Shown piece after piece: positions 55,658 to 63,485 of a DNA stretch of 64,000 nt. Source of the DNA: Bacteroidia bacterium. Its GTDB lineage: Bacteria > Bacteroidota > Bacteroidia > B-17B0 > Aurantibacillaceae. The DNA lies in NCBI GenBank assembly GCA_025362575.1, contig JANYIQ010000237.1:1-64000 (forward strand), written 5' to 3'. The position numbers were made by a program, and so were the translations under genes. The notes under the pieces were generated by a model. It saw nothing but the letters and a program-made list of their open reading frames with translations. It was not told the DNA's origin and searched no databases. The number at the start of each line of letters is the position of its first letter. Position 1 is the first letter of the stretch.

Positions 55658-57628
55658 CTATTTTGCTACAATGATCTTAGTTGTTTTACTTTGACCATTA
55701 ACTTGTAACTTTATAAAATAAGCACCTTGAGGTAATTCTTTTGTGTTAATTGTTGCGCTATTTAAACCAGGCATTGCATTTTGAAGATCAACAACATCTA
55801 ATTTTTGTCCGTAAATGTTATATAATTCAATGCTTGCGATAGCAGGATCGTTTAAGCTAAAATTAATTGTTACCGATTCGTGAGCCGGATTAGGGAAAGC
55901 CTGCAAATAAGTACTTTCAAGGAAGTTTTGTTTAATGCCCGATGTTGTACAAACACCTGAATAATTAGCATTGTTTGGATCAAAGTTAGTCCAGTTTGCC
56001 ATCCAATTATCAGAACTTGTTTGCGTACCGGAAAATGCACCAACATAATTCACTTTAGTAAAGAATGGATTCTTTAAGCGACCGCTTGAAAAACGCGGAG
56101 GGAAAGATGGCGCATTATAATTTGAGAACCAGTTTGAAGTATCTAAATTAATTGGATTTGCAGGATTAAAAGGATATTTGTTTGTATTAGCAAAATGATC
56201 AGATTGTGCACAACAAACACTGTAGTGAGTGATCACATAAGCAGGTAGTCCTGTAGAATTATAACAAATTGGCGAAGTACTTGTTGGAACGAAACTAGGA
56301 GCAAGCAAAGTAAAAGGGGCTTGTAATCTAACGCCGGTTTGTTCGGTAGGATATATTTTGTTATGATTTTTTGTAACAGTTACAGTTCCGGAACCGGCTG
56401 AGAAAAAATAATCAAATGGGCCGGGGAACGGACTAAAAGGAGTACCTGTGATTGTGTCTCCTTCAACATTTGTTGGAGTTAAAGAACGAGGACCATCTTT
56501 AACATAGACCATTTCTTTGATCGTTGGATTACCCGGAGAATTTACAGGTATACCACAAATAATCGTATTTCTTATTTGCGAAATAGTGTCGCCTGCCGAA
56601 CCAAGTTGATCCATATTTCTTGTGGTTGAACCATAAGATGCTGAAGACTCATCAACTAATACACCTGCAGGGTATCCGGCAATTACACTATTCATAATAC
56701 TAATAGCGCTACCGCGACGAATGTGAGCTCCTGAAACAAACTGTGGATCATAAGCCGTTGAACCCGGGTTAACCAAAGGGCCTATCATTGTATAATTACT
56801 AAATACACATTTTGTTAAGCCTGTTGTATCACCTAAGAGTCCGTTCTTTGTTCCTGCCTGATAACTATCAGATTCAAAACCTTTAGAACCCGATTGATCA
56901 GCAGCAAATGGATCGCGTAATCCAACACCAAATTGATTTAAGCCTGAAAAACCGTTATCAGTATCAAAATCATCATCCCAACCACGGAATGCAATAAGGT
57001 ATTTAGAATTAACTGTTCCTCCAAACCACTCGAATGAATCGTCGCCGCTAAAAGAAACCTGACAATGGTCAACATTTGTTCCATTACCAACACCACAGAA
57101 TGTGATACCGTTAATTTCATTGTTTGGTGAAAAAGCCACACCGGCAAATTCACAACGAACGTACGATAAACTACCTGAATTATCGTTAGGATTGGTTCCT
57201 CCGTAAAGACTTCTTGGGCCACCCTCCACCTGGCTTTGATTTCCGTTCCAATTCACAGGAGCTTTTCCGCAAAGAATTAATCCTCCCCAATCTCCGTAAT
57301 TACGTGAACCCGGTGCAAGATTTGAAGTCATTACAATTGGATTATACTTTGAACCGTTTGCATAAATTTTCGCACCACGTTCAATGATCAATGAACCTTT
57401 GGTATTTTTATCACCTTTAATGATTACACCGGAATCAATAGTTAAGGTTATACCGTTAACTACGTATACGTAACCTTTTAAAAAGTATTGTTTATCACAA
57501 GTCCAGTGCGTATTGGTATAGATACTATCTTGAACTGTTACAAGAGTTGCAGTAGTTTGCGCCACTGTAGTTTTGCCAAGCATTATTAATGCCGCAATAA
57601 GAGTTAATGTTCGAGTAAATGTTTTCAT
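55658..57628 (-). CDS. Secreted T9SS protein with beta-helix-like body
   Basis: 656 residues. The signal peptide ends TTVAQ. The body has strands and turns typical of a right-handed beta-helix (YFLKGYVYVVNGITLTIDSGVIIKG; SLIIERGAKIYANG), then asparagine-rich blocks (GDDSFEWFGGTVNSKYLIAFRGWDDDFDTDNGF). It ends in a T9SS sorting domain (YLQAFPNPAHESVTI, LPQGAYFIKL). It directly follows the TonB receptor at 57724 (95-base gap), as the beta-helix lipoprotein at 32497 follows the other receptor. Probably outer-surface and co-regulated with the receptor. Ligand unknown. Confidence 0.82.
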   Translation of the reverse strand: MKTFTRTLTLIAALIMLGKTTVAQTTATLVTVQDSIYTNTHWTCDKQYFLKGYVYVVNGITLTIDSGVIIKGDKNTKGSLIIERGAKIYANGSKYNPIVMTSNLAPGSRNYGDWGGLILCGKAPVNWNGNQSQVEGGPRSLYGGTNPNDNSGSLSYVRCEFAGVAFSPNNEINGITFCGVGNGTNVDHCQVSFSGDDSFEWFGGTVNSKYLIAFRGWDDDFDTDNGFSGLNQFGVGLRDPFAADQSGSKGFESDSYQAGTKNGLLGDTTGLTKCVFSNYTMIGPLVNPGSTAYDPQFVSGAHIRRGSAISIMNSVIAGYPAGVLVDESSASYGSTTRNMDQLGSAGDTISQIRNTIICGIPVNSPGNPTIKEMVYVKDGPRSLTPTNVEGDTITGTPFSPFPGPFDYFFSAGSGTVTVTKNHNKIYPTEQTGVRLQAPFTLLAPSFVPTSTSPICYNSTGLPAYVITHYSVCCAQSDHFANTNKYPFNPANPINLDTSNWFSNYNAPSFPPRFSSGRLKNPFFTKVNYVGAFSGTQTSSDNWMANWTNFDPNNANYSGVCTTSGIKQNFLESTYLQAFPNPAHESVTINFSLNDPAIASIELYNIYGQKLDVVDLQNAMPGLNSATINTKELPQGAYFIKLQVNGQSKTTKIIVAK

Positions 57629-57723
57629 GTTTATGAATTGTTTTAAATTATTTGATGCAAAGAAAAGGAGCCTATCTTATTTGAATTGGTTTACAACATT
57701 ATCATTGTGTTACCTTGTGTTAA

Positions 57724-60579
57724 CTATAAGTTAACCTTAATGCCGGCCGTATAGTAAGAACCCATACGATAATACATTACTTCTTTGTCTCCATTCTTTT
57801 CGTCGTATTTCCCATCATTATTTGTATCCTGCACCAAACGATAAGCTGCATTAAGAATGTTCTGTATTCCGAAGGTGAAATATATTTTTTTGTAAATTCT
57901 CTGGGAGATCGTGAGATCAAGCGTCTTTCTTCCAAGCTCGCCAATACTCGCATCACTGCTAGTACCTACAAATGCCAAGCGACTGCCAAAAACATTGTAT
58001 AATAAGGTGACCTGAGTACCTGTACTATCATTTTGATAATAAATCCCACCGTTATATAAATATGGAGACTGATTTTGCAATGTTGTTCTTTCAATTTGAT
58101 AGCTGCCAACGTTTGGGTTAAACATCTGGCTTTGTATGAAAGTAGCGTTACCAATTAAACTGAAATTCTTAAACATTTTTGTGTTTAGCCATTTGTGCAT
58201 AAAGCCCAGATTTTTTCTGATATCCATTTCTATACCCTTAACCCAGGCATTCTGTGCATTTTGGAAGGTAAAAGAAGGATCGCCGGAAGCAAAGATCACT
58301 TGAACAATTGGATTGGTAAATGTTTTATAAAAAGCCCCTATCTGAAAATATTCTCCTGCCGTAGGATAAAACTCATACCTCAGATCATAATTCTGAATTT
58401 CGCACACTTTAAGTATTGACCCGGTGGTGCCACTTATTGGATTAGGATAAAGCGAACCATAGATGCTTCTGTTAAAATCAAAATCATAAAAATATAATGG
58501 TGCCCATTCCCTGAATTCAGGCCTGTTAAGACTCTTGCTATAAGCCGCCCGTACAATACTTTTAAATGGCATACCTGCATCCTTCGACTTCTTATAATTA
58601 AAGCTGTAAGAAAAATTCGCGGAAGGCAACCAGTATTTTGTGGTGATAGAAGGCATAACGGTATCGGTTCCGTTGTTGCTTTGCAATGACTGAACATTAT
58701 TTTCATAACGGACTCCGCCTTGAAGCTTTAAGTGTTTTCCAATTGGAAAACTCCCGGCCAAATAACTTGCCACCAGTTTATTTTGTGCATTATAAGAATC
58801 GTAACCTTTTGTAGCGTCTCCTATCGCAAATCCCCCGGGAGTGTTAAGGTTTTCCGGGGCGAAGATGGTTTCCAATGGTAATTCTCTTTTATAATGTGCA
58901 ATTGCCAATGAACCCGGTCCGCCAACTATGGCATATCCTAATTCGCGGGCCACAAAATTACGGTTTTTGTATTCGAAATAATTTCCGGCATTCAATTCAA
59001 ATTCATACCGGGCGATCCTCAACTTTTGTTTAAGATTGTGATTAAATGACTTAATGTTTTCTTTTAAGGTAGAGAAAAACCGGCCGCCACAAGTTATGTC
59101 TGTCTGTGTTTTTATGCCGCCGGCGAAATAATTACTATCCGGCATATACCTCTTCTTGGTATATGTTATCCGCTTATAATCCGGCATATCTTTCTGATTG
59201 CGTGCATATCCTGCTGTCCAGGTATATTCTGTTTTATCGTTAAAAAAACTGTGCGTTCCATTAAGTTGACCTGAGTAGTTTCGGCTTTGTTCATAGATTT
59301 CGGCGTAAGATCTCTCGTTATCCGCTTTCATTAAATTGCTATTCCGTTGGGTGGTTTGCATTCGGCCAACCTGCATATAAAAATTTCTAAATTCCAGTTT
59401 ATGATTTTTATAAGACGCTGAAAAATTTTGCATTCCTGAAATACGAGTTGTGGCAATTGATTGTATGTCTGTAAAATCGGATTGCTGAGTGGTATCGTCC
59501 CATACTTGCCTGTGAAGTTTTAAAGTTTGCGAAGTGCTTGCATAATTAAGAGAGGTTACGCTTCCGAATTTAAAATTGCCTTTTTTAATTAATCCGTTAA
59601 AACCAAGATTAAATCGCTGATCGGGGCTTGCCTTTTTTTCAAATATTGCCCAATCATTTTTAAAGCTGTTGGTCAATACTTTACTTTCGTCGGGCGTGAT
59701 ATCGCTAAAAATTGCTCTTGAGGGCACACCATCCGGCAATGCTCTATCTTTTGCGCCATTACCAAACTTATCGCCACTATACTCTTGTGTGTGATAAAAT
59801 GGTTGATACGTTGTTCCATCTCTGTAAGATGTTTGGTAATTAACAATAAGGCCCGTTTTTTGAGGCATCGCTGTTGTATAAATTTTAACCATCCCTCCGG
59901 CAAAATCACCCGGAAGTTCAGGTGAGGCTGCTTTATAAACAAGAATCCTGTCTATCAACTGACTTGGAATACCATCAAATGAAAACGCTTTTTTATCCGT
60001 TTCAGAACTAGGTGCGCCTGCATCATTTAGCCAAACAGTATTATAACGATCTGCCAAACCTCTAACCATTATAAAACGGTTATCTATTATTGAAACACCA
60101 GGAACGCGGCGAACCACTTCAGAGGCATCTCTATCCTGGCTTTTCTGAATTTGGGCAGCGGAGATCGTATTAACAATAGAATTACTTTTCTTCATTTCAA
60201 CTACAGCAGATGTTTCAGTGTTAGTAATTTTTGTCTCAGAAACAGTAACTTCTCTGAGTTGCTTGCCCTCTTGAACAAGAGCCACATTAATGCCTTGCGC
60301 AGCCGAACTATCTGCCACCGCTTTAACTCCCTTAATAATTTGGGAAACATAAGAAATATATGATACTTCAATATTGTAAGTGTCTTCTTTAAGACCGGTC
60401 ATTATGAAGTTACCTTCCAGATCACTAAAAACAGCCTTTGTACTATTTTCAATTTTTATGATCGCTCCTACAATTCCTTCTTTATTTTCTTTATCAAAAA
60501 TTTTTCCTTTAATGATATTTTGGGATTTTATAGAACTAACGGCCCAAAAAAGGACAAGGAATAACAAGAATTTTTTCAT
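57724..60579 (-). CDS. TonB-dependent receptor with CarboxypepD-like N-terminal domain
   Basis: 951 residues, complete. The signal peptide is followed by a carboxypeptidase-D-regulatory-like domain (GKIFDKENKEGIVGAIIKIEN), a plug domain (IVNTISAAQIQKSQDRDASEVVRRVPG; GLADRYNTVWLNDAGAPS; GDFAGGMVKIYT) and a long barrel ending YTAGIKVNL. It imports a ligand across the outer membrane with TonB energy. It is transcribed with the T9SS beta-helix gene downstream, and an 11-base-spaced hexamer array is upstream at 60610-60648. Homologous in layout to the frameshifted receptor at 33989-36741. Ligand unknown; phosphate-containing molecules are plausible from context. Confidence 0.9.
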   Translation of the reverse strand: MKKFLLFLVLFWAVSSIKSQNIIKGKIFDKENKEGIVGAIIKIENSTKAVFSDLEGNFIMTGLKEDTYNIEVSYISYVSQIIKGVKAVADSSAAQGINVALVQEGKQLREVTVSETKITNTETSAVVEMKKSNSIVNTISAAQIQKSQDRDASEVVRRVPGVSIIDNRFIMVRGLADRYNTVWLNDAGAPSSETDKKAFSFDGIPSQLIDRILVYKAASPELPGDFAGGMVKIYTTAMPQKTGLIVNYQTSYRDGTTYQPFYHTQEYSGDKFGNGAKDRALPDGVPSRAIFSDITPDESKVLTNSFKNDWAIFEKKASPDQRFNLGFNGLIKKGNFKFGSVTSLNYASTSQTLKLHRQVWDDTTQQSDFTDIQSIATTRISGMQNFSASYKNHKLEFRNFYMQVGRMQTTQRNSNLMKADNERSYAEIYEQSRNYSGQLNGTHSFFNDKTEYTWTAGYARNQKDMPDYKRITYTKKRYMPDSNYFAGGIKTQTDITCGGRFFSTLKENIKSFNHNLKQKLRIARYEFELNAGNYFEYKNRNFVARELGYAIVGGPGSLAIAHYKRELPLETIFAPENLNTPGGFAIGDATKGYDSYNAQNKLVASYLAGSFPIGKHLKLQGGVRYENNVQSLQSNNGTDTVMPSITTKYWLPSANFSYSFNYKKSKDAGMPFKSIVRAAYSKSLNRPEFREWAPLYFYDFDFNRSIYGSLYPNPISGTTGSILKVCEIQNYDLRYEFYPTAGEYFQIGAFYKTFTNPIVQVIFASGDPSFTFQNAQNAWVKGIEMDIRKNLGFMHKWLNTKMFKNFSLIGNATFIQSQMFNPNVGSYQIERTTLQNQSPYLYNGGIYYQNDSTGTQVTLLYNVFGSRLAFVGTSSDASIGELGRKTLDLTISQRIYKKIYFTFGIQNILNAAYRLVQDTNNDGKYDEKNGDKEVMYYRMGSYYTAGIKVNL

Positions 60580-60609
60580 TATTTTTTGATTACAAAAAAA
60601 GGATATGTA

Positions 60610-60648
60610 TGATTAACCTGTGTTTAGTTAATGTTATTTTTATGTTAC
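60610..60648 (-). promoter_or_regulatory. PHO-box-like array upstream of the TonB receptor
   Basis: On the minus strand GTAACA, ATAACA, TAAACA and TAATCA lie at exactly 11-base intervals (plus-strand starts 60643, 60632, 60621, 60610). Four hexamers with five-base spacers match the TT(A/C/T)A(C/T)A-N5 architecture of Bacillus PhoP boxes. Another pair, TTAACA and TTAATG, lies at 60664 and 60675, also 11 apart. Confidence 0.6.
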
Positions 60649-60723
60649 CAGTTTTGCGATGGCTTAACACTGCCTTAATGTTTAATACAAGCTGGGTACT
60701 TTTCAAGAATCAAAAATAAATTA

Positions 60724-60882
60724 CTATCGTGTCAGATATCCGTAAATAATAGCATCTATAGTAGCCAGGATATAAATTGAAAATATCAAAATGGTCGACT
60801 TCACCAAAACGTCATTCCATCTGTATTCTTCGTTATCATCGTCTGTAATAAGATTAATTGCTTTGCTTAGAAAATATTTCAT
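60724..60882 (-). CDS. Small 52-residue single-span membrane protein
   Basis: The frame starts at an ATG (60882) and gives a charged N-terminus (MKYFLSKAINLITDDDNEEY) with a WNDVLVK segment, then one hydrophobic helix (STILIFSIYILATIDAIIYGYL) and a basic end. The composition and codon use look like a real small membrane protein, and no other gene occupies the interval. It lies upstream of the TonB receptor on the same strand. Function unknown. Confidence 0.5.
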   Translation of the reverse strand: MKYFLSKAINLITDDDNEEYRWNDVLVKSTILIFSIYILATIDAIIYGYLTR

Positions 60883-61048
60883 GATCTGTTTTTTTTGCAA
60901 GATTCGAAATTTCCGATGCTACAATGTTATCTAAACAAAAAATAAACTTTAATTTATTGTAGAATTCATTAGTACTTACACTTTCATGAGGTTACAGATC
61001 AGTCACCCATTACCCATTTAATAGACAAGGTGGATAGATAATCTGCGG

Positions 61049-61087
61049 ATAATCTAAACATAACCATTTGCTAACAAACACATAACT
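61049..61087 (+). promoter_or_regulatory. PHO-box-like array upstream of the degenerate response regulator
   Basis: ATAATC (61049), ATAACC (61060), CTAACA (61071) and ATAACT (61082) lie at exact 11-base intervals, ending 94 bases before the ATG at 61182. Four subsites in phase make this one of the two best arrays in the window. Confidence 0.58.
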
Positions 61088-61181
61088 GACGTTGACTTTT
61101 TTGAAATTACATTTGCGGTTTTGGTTTTTATTGATTGTATTTCTGCAAATACCATCGGTTTCCAAAAACTTATGTAAAGTA

Positions 61182-61856
61182 ATGGCTAAGTGCAATAGTA
61201 TAATTTATTCTATTAATAATTCTAACATAGAATTTTACAGCAACGCATTAACTAAACTAAACTGCAAATTCAATTGTGTCAGTTCCAATTCTGATTTTGA
61301 AAGGCTTTACAAAATAAATGAATTTGATCTTATTATTTTAGACCTTGACCTTGACAACACCGATGCAATATCGGTAGTTAAGGAAATTGCTCAGAATGAA
61401 AAAATAAAAAAACCGGTTGTAGTGGTTTGCTCTTCTAAATCGGATGATTTCATATTGGTAAGTTCGTTGAATTCAGGGGCCGACAATTTTATCAGTCTGC
61501 CAATTAACCCAGTAGTGTTTGAATTAAAATTGAAAGCATTAATGAAGCGGATTGAAAAAACAAATGGTCATGAAGAAGAAATTTATTTCTTAATTGACCG
61601 CGAACATTTCAAAATAATTTTAGATAAAAAAACGCATTACTTACCTAGGTTAGAATTTAATTTGCTGGATCTGTTATATTCTGAGCCAAATAAAGTTTTT
61701 TCGAAGCAAGAGATCGCCAACACCATTTGGCAAGATGAATCTGTTTCAACTAAACGAACCATTGATATTCACATACGAAACATTCGCAAAGAATTAGGCA
61801 ACAACCGCATAAAAACATTTCGCGGAACCGGCTATTCTATTAATATAAAAAAATAA
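61182..61856 (+). CDS. OmpR-family regulator with degenerate receiver domain
   Basis: 224 residues from the ATG at 61182; the frame is open to a TTG at 61092, but that extension has a hydrophobic, non-receiver sequence. The receiver is recognisable (LIILDLDLDNTDA, VCSSKSDDF, SGADNFISLPINP), but the acidic pocket is replaced by YSINNS and the conserved lysine of KP is replaced (SLPI). It therefore probably cannot be phosphorylated normally. The winged helix (STKRTIDIHIRNIRKELG, FRGTGYSI) is intact. It is preceded by an 11-base-spaced array and followed three bases later by the 61860 gene. Confidence 0.8.
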   Translation: MAKCNSIIYSINNSNIEFYSNALTKLNCKFNCVSSNSDFERLYKINEFDLIILDLDLDNTDAISVVKEIAQNEKIKKPVVVVCSSKSDDFILVSSLNSGADNFISLPINPVVFELKLKALMKRIEKTNGHEEEIYFLIDREHFKIILDKKTHYLPRLEFNLLDLLYSEPNKVFSKQEIANTIWQDESVSTKRTIDIHIRNIRKELGNNRIKTFRGTGYSINIKK

Positions 61857-61859
61857 TTT

Positions 61860-62261
61860 ATGACCGTTGCTCAGCATAAAACTCATCTTAAAAAATTACT
61901 TGTTCAATTAGAAAAGGCCAAGAAAAAAGAAAATCATCTTGAGTTAATTCTTATTGGAAACATATTAATCCGCGAACAGGTAAAGCTTGTTTACGAAAGT
62001 TGCCTTAAAAAAAAATCCGGCGACTCGACGCAAAAATTCAGTTTACTTCTTTCCGAATTAATAGCTCAACCCATTATTGAAGGAGGTTCTTCTGTTAAAA
62101 TCGCTACCAAAAAAAATCTACGTGCGGTTAAGCTTTGGAAAGCCAAATTTGATGCATTTTTCAAAAGCCTTAAAAAAGAAATTCCTTCCGGTTTAAAGCC
62201 CTTGGCCGATGAAACCCTCAAAATTGCGGCGATGCTTCAAACCATGGTCTCAAAATGCTAA
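61860..62261 (+). CDS. Uncharacterised small helical protein
   Basis: 133 residues, lysine-rich and predicted mainly helical, with no signal peptide or membrane segment. It starts HKTHLKKLLVQLEKAKKKENH and ends KIAAMLQTMVSKC. No family recognised. It begins three bases after the degenerate regulator's stop codon, so it is almost certainly co-translated and may be its partner. The following interval holds another 11-base-spaced array. Confidence 0.6.
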   Translation: MTVAQHKTHLKKLLVQLEKAKKKENHLELILIGNILIREQVKLVYESCLKKKSGDSTQKFSLLLSELIAQPIIEGGSSVKIATKKNLRAVKLWKAKFDAFFKSLKKEIPSGLKPLADETLKIAAMLQTMVSKC

Positions 62262-62277
62262 ACCTTTCTTTTAAATG

Positions 62278-62305
62278 TTAACGTTTCGGTAACATACAAA
62301 TTAAG
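62278..62305 (+). promoter_or_regulatory. PHO-box-like array upstream of the 62342 gene
   Basis: TTAACG (62278), GTAACA (62289) and ATTAAG (62300) are spaced 11 bases apart and end 36 bases before the TTG start at 62342, a typical position for an activator site. Confidence 0.52.
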
Positions 62306-62341
62306 TTAAGTTAAACTCCATGGCCTTAATTTGTAATGTAA

Positions 62342-62689
62342 TTGAAAAAGTGCTGTACATATTTAACTTTGGTTCTGATCCTGATCGCTTCGTTAGGCTT
62401 TGCAGGCGAACAGCCTAAGGCAGCAAAAGCAAAAGGCATTATCATCAGCGGAAAAATTGCAGACAACAAGAACAACGAATTATTAGCCGGCGTAAAAATT
62501 TCATGCGGCAATTGCGAAAAAACATTTTATTCTGACTTAGAAGGTCACTTTTTCATCTACTTAGAAACTGAAAGTTCGGAAAATTTAAAATTAGAGTTCT
62601 CTCAAGTAGGCTATTCCTCTAAAAGCCTTACCATTAAAGAGATTCAGGCCACATCGGATAATTTGATCATTGACCTACAATCTGAATAA
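62342..62689 (+). CDS. Small secreted CarboxypepD_reg-like domain protein
   Basis: 115 residues starting at TTG (62342), because no in-frame ATG is available. The signal peptide (LTLVLILIASLGFAG) is followed by one carboxypeptidase regulatory-like beta-sandwich: ISGKIADNKNNELLAGVKISCGN, FYSDLEGHFFIYL, LEFSQVGYSSKSLTI. This is the same kind of domain that sits at the N-terminus of TonB receptors here, but as a free protein. Two cysteines (CGNC) may pair. Preceded by an 11-base-spaced array. Confidence 0.72.
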   Translation: MKKCCTYLTLVLILIASLGFAGEQPKAAKAKGIIISGKIADNKNNELLAGVKISCGNCEKTFYSDLEGHFFIYLETESSENLKLEFSQVGYSSKSLTIKEIQATSDNLIIDLQSE

Positions 62690-62700
62690 GAATCTCTTAA

Positions 62701-62728
62701 TGTAAAGTTAATGTTAAGCTTTCATTAA
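62701..62728. promoter_or_regulatory. PHO-box-like array upstream of the MORN-repeat gene
   Basis: Read on the minus strand, TTAATG, TTAACA and TTTACA lie 11 bases apart (plus-strand starts 62723, 62712, 62701). Read on the plus strand TTAATG also repeats at 62697 and 62708. The site is 82 bases from the ATG at 62810. Confidence 0.48.
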
Positions 62729-62809
62729 TTTTGCAACCATTCCCTCGTTTATTGGTATAATTGTATAAGGAAATCTTAAGGATCTCATTTATCAATTAAT
62801 ATTTGTGCC

Positions 62810-63307
62810 ATGAAAAAGCTAGTTTTATTGACCGCCATACTTTTTGTAAGTGTAACTTTTGCTCAAAGCATCACTTTCTCAAAAGATATTACTCCAGCCC
62901 AGGATGTAACTTTCAAAAATGGATTATACGTTCAGAACGACATTGCGTACACAGGCAAATACACAGTGTACTATGATAATGGTTCTGTGAAAGAAGAACT
63001 GAACATAAAAGACGGTCAGCTGAACGGCGATGCCATTAAATATTATGAGAACGGTAAGAAAATGGAGCTTGGGCATTTCGAGAATAATTTAAAATTTGGT
63101 TTGTGGGCACGCTACAGTTCAAGTGGCGCTTTAGCAGCCGAAGCATCGTATAAGAATGATAAAAAAGACGGTACCTGGATGGTTTATAATGAGGCAGGTA
63201 ACAAGATCTTTAAAATGGAATATAAAGACGGTGAAAAAACCGGCACCTGGACACAATGGGACGAAAAAGGGGAAGTTTTGAAAACCACCTCTTACGGTTC
63301 GCTCTAA
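62810..63307 (+). CDS. Secreted MORN_2/YwqK-like repeat protein
   Basis: 165 residues with a signal peptide (LTAILFVSVTFAQ). It has about four repeats of the YYDNGSVKEE, YYENGKKMELGHF, YKNDKKDGTWMVYNEAGNKI and YKDGEKTGTWTQWDEKGE type, i.e. MORN_2/YwqK-like antitoxin repeats. In Bacteroidota such exported proteins are common and mostly uncharacterised. There is no toxin gene beside it, so a toxin-antitoxin role is not supported. Preceded by an 11-base-spaced array. Confidence 0.75.
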   Translation: MKKLVLLTAILFVSVTFAQSITFSKDITPAQDVTFKNGLYVQNDIAYTGKYTVYYDNGSVKEELNIKDGQLNGDAIKYYENGKKMELGHFENNLKFGLWARYSSSGALAAEASYKNDKKDGTWMVYNEAGNKIFKMEYKDGEKTGTWTQWDEKGEVLKTTSYGSL

Positions 63308-63392
63308 ACTCCCCCTTCCTACATAACTCTTTCATTTGCAGTTATTTTATGAAGTTCTTGCTTCCGCGAGACTTCTATGTCTTCCAAATAGC

Positions 63393-63420
63393 CTAACTAT
63401 CTCTTAACATTTACTTAACA
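63393..63420 (+). promoter_or_regulatory. PHO-box-like array upstream of the porin gene
   Basis: CTAACT (63393), TTAACA (63404) and TTAACA (63415) lie at exact 11-base intervals, with two perfect TTAACA copies. They end 65 bases before the porin ATG at 63486, in the expected place for PhoB/PhoP activation of a phosphate porin. Confidence 0.62.
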
Positions 63421-63485
63421 TTAGACTTTTTTTTACGGGATAACTTTACACTTGATAATATTTTATTAACTGTAAATTAATTTAA

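Noticed and set aside
62810..63307. Toxin-antitoxin system suggested by the YwqK-like repeats
   Set aside because: The protein is exported and no toxin-like gene is adjacent; the family name is historical.
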